Shown: in pieces, positions 44,671 to 53,065 of the stretch
How positions within the stretch are numbered: position 1 is the first letter of the stretch
Layout: every line of letters starts with the position of its first letter
Source: Caulobacter rhizosphaerae
GTDB taxonomy: Bacteria; Pseudomonadota; Alphaproteobacteria; Caulobacterales; Caulobacteraceae
Assembly: GCF_010977555.1 (NCBI RefSeq)
Contig: NZ_CP048815.1
Coordinates: 1,294,501 to 1,358,500 of the forward strand
Length of the DNA stretch: 64,000 nucleotides
Direction: 5' to 3'
Notes under the pieces: generated by a model
What the model saw: only the letters and a program-made list of their open reading frames with translations
Database searches by the model: none
Told to the model about the DNA's origin: nothing
Translations under genes and position numbers: made by a program

Positions 44671-45999
44671 CTAGATCGCCGCCACCGCCTTTGCGTGTTC
44701 CCGCACCACGGCCAGGGTCGAGGCGTCGGCGTCGAACACGCCGAACAGGCCCTGCTCCTCCTGCGGCGGGTCGCCGACATAGGCGCGATCGCCCATCTTG
44801 AACCAGGCGTCGGCATGCTGGGCGCGGCCCTCGCCGTTCCAGGCCCAGAAGTTGGTGCCCGCCAACGGGCCGCCGGCCTTCATGTCGGCTTCGACCAGGC
44901 CGAACATCATCCTGTAGAACCGGTCGCGGTGGGTGGTCGGGCCGCCCGGCGTGAAGGCGCGGTCCTCACGGATCAGGCCGAACTCCTCGATCACCAGCGG
45001 CTTGCCCAGCCCCTTGGCGATGGCGATGTGGCGGGTCACGTAGTCGCGGCACTTGGCTTCGCCGGCCGCATAGGTCGCCGGCTGGTTCTTCGGATCGATC
45101 CAGCCCCAGTTGTTGGGCCAGACGTGCAGGGTCAGGTAGTCGATGCTGGCCGGCTTGTGGGCCTCGACCACACAGGCCTCGCGCTGCAGGCAGCCCATGG
45201 CCCCTTCACTGCCAGTGGTGACCAGGTGGCGCGGGTCCAGCGCCTTGATCAGGGCCGAGGTCTCGGCGATCCAGCGGTAGTAGGTGGGCAGGTTGGGAAC
45301 GCCGAACGCCTCGCTGCCGCCCGGCCGCGGCTCGTTGGCCAACTGCCAGGCCATGATCGTGGGATCGTCGCGATAGGGCTTGCCGGTCACGCTGCTGACC
45401 CGGCCGACCAGGGCGCGCAGATAGTGGCGAAACAGGTCCTGGGCCTTGGCGTCGCCGTAGAAGCGCGCGGAATAGTCGGCGAATTCGGGCCAGGGATGGG
45501 CGGGGTCGCCCTGCTGGAACCACTCGCCGTTGCCGGTCCAGCGCAGATAGGCCGGCATGCCGCCCGACCAGTCCCAGAAGTTGTTGACGTAGATCACCGC
45601 CTTCATGCCGCGCTTGGCCATCTCGGCCAGCACCACGTCCAGGCCCTTGAGGAGGTTCTGGTCGTAATCCTTGCCCGGGCCGCGGAAGGTGGGGGAGATC
45701 GCCACCTTGGCGGGGGAGGTCTCGCCCGCGCCCAGGATGCGCAGATTGGTGACACCGAGAGCCTTTAGCCGGTCCAGTTCGCGCCCCAGCCGGGCGCGGT
45801 CGCCCGATACGCCGGGCGAACCCAGCCAGGCGCCGTACCAGAGGTTCGCGCCGACGAAGCGGTAGGGCTTGCCGTCCAGACTCAGGTGACCATCCTTGAC
45901 GGCGACGAAGCCCGACGAGAACTTGGCGGTCTCGGCGGCGGCTCCGCCCGCGGCCATGGCGGCGGCTCCGGCGACCAGCAGGCGGCGTCTCGACAGCAT
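44671..45999 (-). CDS. Exported GH5 endo-mannanase-like glycosidase
   Basis: 442 residues. Signal peptide with SRRRLLVAGAAAMAAGG, possibly Tat. GH5 catalytic residues: acid/base Glu223 in LANEPRP, nucleophile Glu339 in VIEEFGL. The FVGANLWYGAWLG start of the barrel and TLHVWPNNWGW are typical of GH5 subfamily 7 mannanases, so beta-mannan is the likely polymer. Single gene, convergent with the phosphatase gene; the ends are 23 bp apart. Confidence 0.9.
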   Translation of the reverse strand: MLSRRRLLVAGAAAMAAGGAAAETAKFSSGFVAVKDGHLSLDGKPYRFVGANLWYGAWLGSPGVSGDRARLGRELDRLKALGVTNLRILGAGETSPAKVAISPTFRGPGKDYDQNLLKGLDVVLAEMAKRGMKAVIYVNNFWDWSGGMPAYLRWTGNGEWFQQGDPAHPWPEFADYSARFYGDAKAQDLFRHYLRALVGRVSSVTGKPYRDDPTIMAWQLANEPRPGGSEAFGVPNLPTYYRWIAETSALIKALDPRHLVTTGSEGAMGCLQREACVVEAHKPASIDYLTLHVWPNNWGWIDPKNQPATYAAGEAKCRDYVTRHIAIAKGLGKPLVIEEFGLIREDRAFTPGGPTTHRDRFYRMMFGLVEADMKAGGPLAGTNFWAWNGEGRAQHADAWFKMGDRAYVGDPPQEEQGLFGVFDADASTLAVVREHAKAVAAI

Positions 46000-46199
46000 G
46001 TTTCACTCCCCGTGTTTTGTGCAACCTAAGGGGAAGCGGCGGCCTGAGGGAAGGATTAAATAAATTCACTTTCAGAATGGTCGCCCTCGTTCCGCTGGCC
46101 GATGAGGTCGCGGCTCTGCGAAAAAGCTAGGGTGTCTTGTCGGGCGGGGCGTGGGTGATGCGTCCTCGGTGGGAAACAAGCGATCGGGAGATCATCGCC

Positions 46200-46868
46200 A
46201 TGAACAGTGTCACGAAGCCCACCATCACCGCCTTCAAGACCTCGCCCGATCGCGGCCAGGGCCTGGCGCGCGACATGCGCGTGCGCTGGGCGCTCGAGGA
46301 GGTCGGCCAGCCCTATGACGTCCGCCTCGTCACGTTCGCCGAGATGAAGCAGCCGGCGCACCGGGCGCTTCACCCCTTCGGCCAGATCCCGACCTACGAG
46401 GAAGGCGACCTGGTGCTGTTCGAATCCGGCGGCATCGTGCTCCACATCGCCCAGACCCGCGCGGGGCTGTTGCCGGACGACCCGGATGCCCGGGCGCGGG
46501 CGGTCACCTGGATGTTCGCCTCGCTCAGCACGGTCGAGCAGTCGATCGTCGAACTGCAGTTCGTCATGTTCACCGAGCGCGACAAGAGCTGGTACGAGGA
46601 GCGCCTGGCCATGGTCCACGACCGCATCCGCGCGCGACTGGGCGAGCTCTCCGACCGTCTCGGCGACGCCGATTGGCTGGACGGCGCGTTCAGCGCCGCC
46701 GACCTGATGATGGCCTCGGTGCTGCTGCGGCTCAGGGGCCACGGCCTGCTGGACGAATACCCCAACCTCGCCGCCTATGTCGCCCGCGCCGAGGCCCGTC
46801 CCGCCTACCAGCGCGCCTTCGCCGAACAGCTGGCGGTGTTCAAGGCGGCGTCGCTGGCCGCGAGCTAG
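46200..46868 (+). CDS. Glutathione S-transferase
   Basis: 222 residues from MNSVTKPTITAFKTSPDRGQG. N-terminal thioredoxin-like domain with RVRWALEEVGQPYDVRLV, cis-Pro in HPFGQIPTYEEGDLVLFESGGIVLHIAQ, then an all-helical domain with FSAADLMMASVLLRL. Detoxification or metabolite conjugation is assumed; substrate unknown. A GGAG lies about 10 bp before the start. The IS110 insertion lies just downstream. Confidence 0.9.
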   Translation: MNSVTKPTITAFKTSPDRGQGLARDMRVRWALEEVGQPYDVRLVTFAEMKQPAHRALHPFGQIPTYEEGDLVLFESGGIVLHIAQTRAGLLPDDPDARARAVTWMFASLSTVEQSIVELQFVMFTERDKSWYEERLAMVHDRIRARLGELSDRLGDADWLDGAFSAADLMMASVLLRLRGHGLLDEYPNLAAYVARAEARPAYQRAFAEQLAVFKAASLAAS

Positions 46869-46870
46869 GT

Positions 46871-46923
46871 CCCTCTCCCCTTGCGGGAGAGGGGGGCCTC
46901 GCGGAGCGAGGTCGGGTGAGGGG
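46871..46923. repeat. Palindromic repeat unit (family D), left of IS110 element
   Basis: CCCTCTCCCCTTGCGGGAGAG, a short stem, then GAGGTCGGGTGAGGGG. It is the reverse orientation of the unit at 48119-48165, with the TGAGGGG end facing the IS. Confidence 0.85.
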
Positions 46924-46925
46924 TC

Positions 46926-47158
46926 TCTCAGACCTATCCGGATAGGGCTTTCGACCCCTTGTCTGTTGGAGAAGCGGTAAGCTGCTGGTGTCTTCCGGGA
47001 CGTCCGCCTGGTGTTCTCAGCACCAGGCGGACCGCCGGCGGAGGGACCGATAACCCCTGAGCGTTTTGGCGCTGCGGGTGAGCTTGGTCGCCGCTGGCAT
47101 ATCCATGACCCGGATGGTTGCAGGGACGTATGGGTCCGGAGCCACAAGGATGGGATCG
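46926..47158 (+). ncRNA. Candidate bridge RNA region of the IS110 element
   Basis: In IS110-group elements the 5' noncoding end encodes a bridge RNA that pairs with target and donor DNA. Here the leader has a perfect 14-bp palindrome (CCTATCCGGATAGG, 46933-46946). It also has a perfect 12-bp stem with a 7-nt loop (47002-47013 with 47021-47032, GTCCGCCTGGTG). The boundaries and pairing loops are not determined. Confidence 0.5.
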
Positions 47159-48106
47159 ATGGATAGGAACAAGTCTAGCACAACGATCGCCGGGATCGAT
47201 GTGGGCAAGCGCCAGTTGGATGCGGCCGTGCTCGGCAGGGCCGAGCAGCATCGGGTGGCCAACGACGCAGCGGGCTGGGAAGGGCTGATCGCCTGGCTGG
47301 CGGAACGCGGCGTCAGACGCGTGGGGCTGGAGGCGACGGCGGGCTACGAGCGCGGCGTGCGGGCCAGACTTGAGGCGGCGGGGCTGGAGGTGGTGGTGCA
47401 CCAGCCGCTGGAGGTGAAGCTGTTCGCGCGCCTCAAGCGGCGGCGGGCCAAGACCGACCGGCTGGATGCGGCGCTGATCGCGGCGGCGACGGCGCAGGTG
47501 GACACGGTGCGGGCGGCCCAGGACCCGCGCCTGGCCCATCTGGCCGAACGCCTGACGGCCTACGAGCAGATCAGCGACCAGGCCGCCCAGCTGAAGACCT
47601 TCATGGAGCATGTGACCCTGCCCGATCTGGCCGCCAGCCTGGGCGAGCAGATCCAGAGCCTGGCGCGGCTGAAGGCCCGGCTGGCGCGCGAGATCCTGGC
47701 CGCGCTCAAGGCCTGGCCCGACCTTCTGGCCCGCTGGACGCTGCTGCGGTCTCTGCCAGGTGTCGGGCCGCTGGTGGCCGCCAGCCTGGTGATCCGCATG
47801 CCCGAGCTGGGCGCCCTCAAGCGCGGCCAGCCCGCCAGCCTGCTGGGCGTGGCTCCCTTCGACCGCCAGTCGGGCCAATGGAAGGGCCAGAGCTTCATCG
47901 GCGGCGGTCGAAGCCGACCTCGCCGCATGCTCTATCTGGCCGCCATCGCCGCCAAGCGCTTCGATGCCGCCTTCAAGATCTTCGCCGATCGCCTCCTGGC
48001 CGCCGGCAAACCGCCCAAGGTCGCCATCGTCGCCGTCATGCGAAAACTCGTCGAAGCCGCAAACCTCGTCCTCAAGCGACAGCAGCCCTGGGTTCGCCAC
48101 GCCTGA
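47159..48106 (+). CDS. IS110-family recombinase/transposase
   Basis: 315 residues from MDRNKSSTTIAGIDVGK; an ATG at 47150 is an alternative. RuvC-like domain with the DEDD tetrad: Asp14, Glu59, Asp100 and Asp103. C-terminal Transposase_20 domain with ASLLGVAPFDRQSG (Ser239, where family members have the catalytic Ser) and GGGRSRPRRMLYLAA. Intact, with no frameshift, so the element may be active. Confidence 0.95.
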   Translation: MDRNKSSTTIAGIDVGKRQLDAAVLGRAEQHRVANDAAGWEGLIAWLAERGVRRVGLEATAGYERGVRARLEAAGLEVVVHQPLEVKLFARLKRRRAKTDRLDAALIAAATAQVDTVRAAQDPRLAHLAERLTAYEQISDQAAQLKTFMEHVTLPDLAASLGEQIQSLARLKARLAREILAALKAWPDLLARWTLLRSLPGVGPLVAASLVIRMPELGALKRGQPASLLGVAPFDRQSGQWKGQSFIGGGRSRPRRMLYLAAIAAKRFDAAFKIFADRLLAAGKPPKVAIVAVMRKLVEAANLVLKRQQPWVRHA

Positions 48107-48118
48107 TCAACATGGTTG

Positions 48119-48165
48119 CTCATCCGTCGGCTTCGCCGACACCTTCTCCCGCAAGGGGAGAAGGA
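48119..48165. repeat. Palindromic repeat unit (family D), right of IS110 element
   Basis: CTCATCCGTCGGCTTCGCCG, then CTTCTCCCGCAAGGGGAGAAG. Compared with full units of this kind it lacks the outer CCC at the IS side, as if cut by the insertion. Confidence 0.8.
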
Positions 48166-48181
48166 TTTGGAGGGCGGTCGC

Positions 48182-51100
48182 CTACAGATTCAGCAGCGTC
48201 GGGTCCCCGCCCTGGGCGGTGATGTTGATGCTGAGCGCCCGCTCGACCGCGTAGCGCATCAGGGCGTGCGGACCGCCGGCCTTGGGGCCCGTGCCCGACA
48301 GGCCCTCGCCGCCGAACGGCTGGACGCCGACCACGGCGCCGGTCATCGAGCGGTTGACGTAGCAGTTGCCGGCCGGGACCAGCCGCTGGACGTCGGCCGC
48401 GAAGCTCTCGATCCGCGAGTGGACGCCCAGGGTCAGGCCGTAGCGGCGGGCCGCCAGGGCGCCGGCGACCTGTTCCAGGTCTTCGGGCCGGTAGCGCACC
48501 ACGTGCAGCACCGGGCCGAACACCTCGCGCTCCAGGAAGTCGGCGGTCGGGATCTCGGCCAGCACCGGGGCGAAGAACGTGCCCGTTTCCGGCGCCGTCA
48601 GCTGGTGCAGCACCTTGGCCTCGCGGTTCAGGCGGACCAGGTGCTGATCCAGCGCGGCCTTGGCGTCAGCGTCGATGACCGGGCCCACGTCGGTGACGGC
48701 CTGGGCCGGGTCGCCCAGGACCAGGGCGTCCATCGCGCCCTTCAGGCCCTCGATGACATGGTCGGCGGTGTCGTGCGGCAGGAACAGCAGGCGCAGGGCC
48801 GAGCAGCGCTGGCCGGCGCTGCCGAAGGCCGACAGGATCACATCGTCGATCACCTGCTCGCGCTGGGCGGTGGTGTCGACGAACATGCCGTTGAGGCCGC
48901 CGGTCTCGGCGATGAACGGCACGATGGGCCCTTGGCGTTGCGCAAGGGTCTGGTTGATCCGCCAGGCGGTGTCGGTGCCGCCGGTGAAGGCCACGCCGTC
49001 CAAGCCCTCGTGGGCGGTCAGGGCCGCGCCGACGGTCTCGCCGCGTCCTGGCAGCAGGGCCAGCAGGCGATGGTCCAGGCCAGCGGCGTGGTACAGCTTC
49101 ACCGCCTCATAGGCGATCAGCGGGGTCTGTTCGGCCGGCTTGGCCAGAACCGCGTTGCCGGCGGCCAGGGCCGCGGCGACCTGGCCGGTGAAGATGGCCA
49201 GGGGGAAGTTCCATGGGCTGATGCAGACGAAGACGCCGCGCCCGGCCAGGCGTAGGCTGTTGGTTTCGCCGACCGGGCCGGTCAGGACCTCGCCGGCGAG
49301 GCCGAACTGTTCTTCGGCCAGCTTGGCGTAGTAGCGGCAGAAGTCGACGGCCTCGCGCACCTCGGCGATGGCGTCGGGCAGGGTCTTGCCGGCCTCGCGC
49401 GAGAGGATGGCGCACAGGCGCTCGATATTGGCCTCCAAGGCGTCGCCCATGGCGCGCAGCACCTCGGCGCGGGCCGGGCCGCCGGCCTGATCCCAGGCGG
49501 GCTGGGCGGCGCGGGCCAGCTTGAACGCCTGGTCGATCTGCGGCAGCTGGGCCTCGGACACCACCCCGACCACACGCTCGTGGTCGGTCGGGCTCTGCAC
49601 CGGCATTGGCGGAGCGCCGGCCGTCAGCTTGCCGCCGACCAGCGGGCCGGCCGACAGGGTCAGCTTGTCCAGTTCGGCCACATGGGCGGCCAGGCGGTCG
49701 CGGTCGGCCTTGGTCGACAGGTCCAGGCCGGCGCTGTTCCTGCGGCGCGGGCCATAGACGTCGATCGGCGTCGGGATCTTGGCGTGGCGGTCGGGATGGG
49801 CCTCGACGGCGGTGATCGGATCGACCACCACCCTCTCGACCGGCACCCGCTCGTCGAGCAGGGCGTGGACGAAGCTGGTGTTGGCGCCGTTCTCCAGCAG
49901 GCGGCGGACCAGGTAGGGCAGCAGGTCCTCGTGGCCGCCGACCGGGGCGTAGGCCCGCAAGGTGACGCCGTCATAGAGGTCGTCGGCGGCCTTGTAGAGC
50001 GCCTCGCCCATGCCGTGCAGGCGCTGGTGCTCGATCCTGACGCCGGCGTTCTTCGACATCCGCACCACGGCCGCCAGGGTGTGGGCGTTGTGGGTGGCGA
50101 ACTGGGCGTAGAGGTGCGGGGCGGCCGCGATCAGGGCCTTGGCGCAGACCAGGTACGACAGGTCCGTCGCCGGCTTGGTGGTGTAGACCGGATAGTCCGG
50201 CCGGCCGGCGACCTGGGCGCGCTTGATCTCGCTGTCCCAGTAGGCGCCCTTGACCAGGCGGACCATCAGGCGGCGGCCGGTTTCCTTGGACAGGGCGGTC
50301 AGGCGGGCGATCACCTCGGGGCAGCGTTTCTGGTAGGCCTGGACGGCCAGGCCGAGGCCCGTCCATGCGCCCAGCTCGGGTTCGCGGCACAGCCGGTCCA
50401 GCAGCTTCAGCGACAGCGCAAGTCTGTCCGCTTCTTCGGCGTCGATGGTGAAATTCAAGTCGTGCTTGGCGGCGATCTTGGCCAGGCGCAGGACGCGCGG
50501 ATAGAGCTCGTCCCAGACGCGGGCTTCCTGCGTGGCTTCGTAGCGCGGCGTCAGGGCCGACAGCTTGACCGACACGCCGTGACCGGCTTCCGGACCTGCC
50601 TTGTTCGACAGCTTGCCGACCGTCTGAATCGCGTCGGCATAGGCCTTCTCGTAGCGGGCGGCGTCGGCGGCGGTGCGGGCGCCTTCGCCCAGCATATCGA
50701 AGCTGCAGATGTCGCCGTCGCCGGCGGCGCGCTTGATGGCCGCCTCGATGGTGCGGCCCAGCACGAACTGCTCGCCCATGATGCGGATGGCCTGGCCGAC
50801 GGCGGCGCGGATGACCGGCTCGCCCAGGCGGCCGGCGATCTTTTTGATAAACGCCGGCAGGTCCTTCTGGGCCTGGTCGTCCGGCTCGACGATCTTGCCG
50901 GTCAGCATCAGGCCCCAGGTCGAGGCGTTGACGAACAGGCTGTCGCTGCCGCCCAGGTGGCTGGCCCAGTCGGCCGAACCGATCTTCTCGGCGATCAGCT
51001 TGTCGCGGGTGTCGTCGTCGGGCGTGCGCAGCAGGGCCTCGGCCAGGCACATCAGGGCCAGGCCTTCGCGGGTGCCGAGGCTGAACTCCTGCAGGAAGCT

Positions 51101-51274
51101 TTCGACCACGCCCTGCTTGCGGACGCTGCGGCGGGCGCCGCGAACCAGGGCCTCGGCCTCGGCGCGAACCGCGGCGCGGTCTTCGCCGCTCAGGGGCTGG
51201 GCGGCCAGCAGATCGGCGATCACCGCCGCCTCGTCACGATACTTGCCGTCGTCCAGGGAGTCCCAATCGGTCAT
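48182..51274 (-). CDS. putA: Bifunctional proline dehydrogenase / glutamate-semialdehyde dehydrogenase
   Basis: 1030 residues. Lacks the N-terminal ribbon-helix-helix DNA-binding domain, so it is a minimal type A PutA. Proline dehydrogenase barrel in residues about 100-480 (MVRLVKGAYWDSEIKRA, YAPVGGHEDLLPYLVRRLLENG). Aldehyde dehydrogenase half: FVCISPWNFPLAIFTG, FIAETGGLNGM (Glu) and catalytic Cys824 in GSAGQRCSAL. It oxidises proline to glutamate with channelling. As it cannot self-regulate, the divergent Lrp-type gene probably controls it. Confidence 0.97.
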   Translation of the reverse strand: MTDWDSLDDGKYRDEAAVIADLLAAQPLSGEDRAAVRAEAEALVRGARRSVRKQGVVESFLQEFSLGTREGLALMCLAEALLRTPDDDTRDKLIAEKIGSADWASHLGGSDSLFVNASTWGLMLTGKIVEPDDQAQKDLPAFIKKIAGRLGEPVIRAAVGQAIRIMGEQFVLGRTIEAAIKRAAGDGDICSFDMLGEGARTAADAARYEKAYADAIQTVGKLSNKAGPEAGHGVSVKLSALTPRYEATQEARVWDELYPRVLRLAKIAAKHDLNFTIDAEEADRLALSLKLLDRLCREPELGAWTGLGLAVQAYQKRCPEVIARLTALSKETGRRLMVRLVKGAYWDSEIKRAQVAGRPDYPVYTTKPATDLSYLVCAKALIAAAPHLYAQFATHNAHTLAAVVRMSKNAGVRIEHQRLHGMGEALYKAADDLYDGVTLRAYAPVGGHEDLLPYLVRRLLENGANTSFVHALLDERVPVERVVVDPITAVEAHPDRHAKIPTPIDVYGPRRRNSAGLDLSTKADRDRLAAHVAELDKLTLSAGPLVGGKLTAGAPPMPVQSPTDHERVVGVVSEAQLPQIDQAFKLARAAQPAWDQAGGPARAEVLRAMGDALEANIERLCAILSREAGKTLPDAIAEVREAVDFCRYYAKLAEEQFGLAGEVLTGPVGETNSLRLAGRGVFVCISPWNFPLAIFTGQVAAALAAGNAVLAKPAEQTPLIAYEAVKLYHAAGLDHRLLALLPGRGETVGAALTAHEGLDGVAFTGGTDTAWRINQTLAQRQGPIVPFIAETGGLNGMFVDTTAQREQVIDDVILSAFGSAGQRCSALRLLFLPHDTADHVIEGLKGAMDALVLGDPAQAVTDVGPVIDADAKAALDQHLVRLNREAKVLHQLTAPETGTFFAPVLAEIPTADFLEREVFGPVLHVVRYRPEDLEQVAGALAARRYGLTLGVHSRIESFAADVQRLVPAGNCYVNRSMTGAVVGVQPFGGEGLSGTGPKAGGPHALMRYAVERALSINITAQGGDPTLLNL

Positions 51275-51319
51275 GGTCGCCTCGTTGGTGGATATCGTCG
51301 CTATATCCCTGGATTGTTC

Positions 51320-51364
51320 GAAGGTGCTTCGTTTGTTGTGCGTCCAGACTGTACGATCTTCGGC
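51320..51364 (+). promoter_or_regulatory. put motif, copy 1 (putA side)
   Basis: GAAGGTGCTTCGTTTGTTG (51320-51338), 17 bp, then ATCTTCGGC (51356-51364). GAAG-GTG-CTTC is an inverted repeat. The order and spacing are the same as in copy 2. Possibly an Lrp-type operator or an ancestral promoter copy. Confidence 0.55.
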
Positions 51365-51440
51365 GAAAGCGCCCAGTATCGCTATTCGCTCCGAGGCTGC
51401 GTCAGCCTGTCACGAAATCCACGCCCCTCCGAGGCGAAAA

Positions 51441-51526
51441 CCTCGTCCTTCGACAGGCTCAGGATGAGGTCTTTCCAGCGCTCGGGCCTGCAACGGTCCT
51501 CATCCTGAGCTTGTCGAAGGACGAGG
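51441..51526. repeat. Palindromic repeat (family A, short arms)
   Basis: Begins CCTCGTCCTTCGACAGGCTC and ends GGACGAGG; same family as 42777-42862. Confidence 0.85.
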
Positions 51527-51581
51527 GCCGGGCACCGAGCGCCGACGTCAGGCCAGAGCATGATCGGGAAGGGGAGAGGTG

Positions 51582-51621
51582 GGAAGGGACGCGATACGGG
51601 GGGAGGTCGCGCGCCCCTTCC
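51582..51621. repeat. GC-rich hairpin (family F)
   Basis: GGAAGGG and CCCCTTCC ends with a CGCGA/TCGCG inner stem around a G-rich loop; resembles 53767-53806. Confidence 0.6.
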
Positions 51622-51768
51622 GCTCTCACACGGCGCCGACGGGGGAGAGGGCGCCATGTCTGCGCTCCGCCGAGGGGAAGGCGGAGGTCGGTCCGAGTCC
51701 GCCAGGGCGCCGGGGGGAGTGGCGGCCAAGCTCGCTAGGACGATCGAGGGTATAGGCCGGGGTATGGC

Positions 51769-51813
51769 GAAGGTGCTTTGTTTGTTGGTATGAAATTCCG
51801 AACTATCTTCGGC
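51769..51813 (+). promoter_or_regulatory. put motif, copy 2 (regulator side)
   Basis: GAAGGTGCTTTGTTTGTTG (51769-51787), 17 bp, then ATCTTCGGC (51805-51813). Ends 17 bp before the regulator start. One mismatch to copy 1 in the first 19 bases and none in the last nine. Confidence 0.55.
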
Positions 51814-51830
51814 TGGAAGGGGAAATGGCG

Positions 51831-52292
51831 ATGTCTGCTCTGGACGACACCGATCGCCGGCTTTTGCGGGTTCTGCAGGCCGACGGCCGCATCACCAACG
51901 CCGAGCTGGCCAAGCGCTGCAACCTGTCGCCGGCCGCCACCTTCGATCGGGTGCGGCGGTTGCGCGAGCGGGGCTTCATCACCGGCTACGCGGCCCTGCT
52001 CGACCCGGCCAAGGTCGATCGCGCCCTGCTGATCTTCGTCGAGGTGGTGCTGGACCGCACGACCGGCGAGGTGTTCGAGGACTTCGCCGCCGCCGTGCGT
52101 CGCGCGCCCGAGATCCTGGAGTGCCACATGGTGGCCGGCGGGTTCGACTACCTGATCAAGGCCCGGGTGCGCGACATGGAGGCCTATCGCGGATTCCTCG
52201 GCGACATCCTGGTGAAGATGCCGGGCGTGCGCGAGACGCGCACCTATGCGGTGCTGGAAGAGGTCAAGAGTACGGTGCAGCTGCCGTTGTGA
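51831..52292 (+). CDS. Lrp/AsnC-family regulator, probable proline catabolism activator
   Basis: Start at 51831 (MSALDDTDRRLLRVLQAD), with AAGGGGA seven bases before; an ATG at 51825 is too close to that site. 153 residues. HTH ITNAELAKRCNLSPAATFDRVRRLRERG, then RAM domain with ECHMVAGGFDYLIKARV. Divergent from putA, the classic arrangement for PutR/BkdR-type Lrp proteins that activate proline use. That role is inferred from position. Confidence 0.9.
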   Translation: MSALDDTDRRLLRVLQADGRITNAELAKRCNLSPAATFDRVRRLRERGFITGYAALLDPAKVDRALLIFVEVVLDRTTGEVFEDFAAAVRRAPEILECHMVAGGFDYLIKARVRDMEAYRGFLGDILVKMPGVRETRTYAVLEEVKSTVQLPL

Positions 52293-52297
52293 GGCGG

Positions 52298-52404
52298 TGC
52301 GTCCTTCGAGGCTCGCCTTCGGCTCGCACCTCAGGATGAGGAACGTGGGTTGGCTCTGATTTCCTCATCCTGAGGCGCCCGCGTAGCGGGCCTCGAAGGA
52401 CGCA
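52298..52404. repeat. Palindromic repeat (family A)
   Basis: 107 bp, begins TGCGTCCTTCGAGGCTCG and ends with the complement GGACGCA; matches 4187-4288. It lies between converging genes and may serve as terminator. Confidence 0.85.
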
Positions 52405-52409
52405 CGGTG

Positions 52410-52976
52410 TCACCCCCGCTCCCGCTTGCGCCACTCCGCCACCTTGGCCTTGTTGCCGCACGCGCTCATCGAGCACCAGCGGCGGTCGCCCTTGCGCGAG
52501 GTGTCGACGAACAGCACCGCGCAGGGCGGGCCTTCGCATTGGCGGATGCGGTGCCAAAAGTCGCCGCCCAGCAGCGACACGCCCTCGCGGGCCAACTCGG
52601 CCAGCAGGCCGCGGACATCCCCGGACAGGCGGGCGCGGCCGTCCGTGTCCAGCTGCAGGGACGCGGCGGGCAGGGCGGCGTAGCCGTTGAGCAGGTCGCG
52701 GTCGACGTCGGGCAGGGCGACGCCCTGCGCCCGCGACAGGCCCAGGCGGTAGAGCGCCTCGCGCAGCGACCGGGCCTGGACCAGATTGCCCTCGGTGGAG
52801 CCAGGCGGGCCTTCGGCCAGTTCCGCCGCCACCAGCCAGCGGTCAAGATCGGCGGACGTGGCCAGCAGGTCGCGCGGCGTCGCGCCCAGGCGGCCGACCA
52901 CGGTCGCCGCCAGATCCAGCGCCGGGCTGCCGCCGCGAAACTTGAAGCCGTCGCGGATCTCCGCCTTCACCGCCAT
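52410..52976 (-). CDS. ABATE/CGNR zinc-finger transcriptional regulator
   Basis: 188 residues from MAVKAEIRDGFKFRGG with GGAG upstream. N-terminal ABATE domain (GSPALDLAATVVGR), C-terminal CGNR finger: CEGPPCAVLFVDTSRKGDRRWCSMSACGNKAKVAEWR. Four cysteines (C-x4-C, C-x4-C) bind zinc. Probable stress-response regulator; divergent from the lipocalin-like gene and likely its regulator through the repeats at 53000-53050. Confidence 0.92.
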   Translation of the reverse strand: MAVKAEIRDGFKFRGGSPALDLAATVVGRLGATPRDLLATSADLDRWLVAAELAEGPPGSTEGNLVQARSLREALYRLGLSRAQGVALPDVDRDLLNGYAALPAASLQLDTDGRARLSGDVRGLLAELAREGVSLLGGDFWHRIRQCEGPPCAVLFVDTSRKGDRRWCSMSACGNKAKVAEWRKRERG

Positions 52977-52999
52977 CGCGCACTCCAAACCAGATTGAC

Positions 53000-53050
53000 A
53001 GGTTACAGTGTTTCGCGAAGGATCGGCAAGATAACCTGATAAATAGGTTA
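53000..53050. promoter_or_regulatory. AGGTTA repeat operator candidate
   Basis: TAACCT (53032-53037) and AGGTTA (53045-53050) form a perfect inverted repeat with a 7-bp spacer. A third AGGTTACA is at 53000-53007. Between divergent CGNR and lipocalin-like genes. Confidence 0.6.
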
Positions 53051-53065
53051 CAAACTGGAGGCGAC

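Larger units (their letters stand above)
46924..48118 (+). mobile_element. IS110-family insertion sequence, about 1.2 kb
   Basis: Consists of about 235 bp of leader, one DEDD transposase gene and only about 12 bp after it. No terminal inverted repeats or obvious target duplication, as usual for IS110. Ends are inferred from the flanking palindromic units and are accurate to perhaps 10 bp. The long left and short right noncoding ends match the IS110 subgroup rather than IS1111. Confidence 0.8.
51275..51830. other. Intergenic control region of putA and its regulator
   Basis: 556 bp between divergent genes. Contains two copies of a regulatory motif (51320-51364 and 51769-51813), a family A repeat (51441-51526) and a GC-rich hairpin (51582-51621). 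No gene recognised; short open frames lack ribosome sites. Confidence 0.6.

Noticed and set aside
47066..47158. Upstream extension of the transposase frame from 47066
   Set aside because: The IS110 domain begins right after MDRNKSST; the extra codons fall in the structured leader likely to be bridge RNA.
46926..48118. CRISPR-like interpretation of repeated palindromes near the IS110 element
   Set aside because: Only two units in opposite orientation, no regular spacers and no cas genes.
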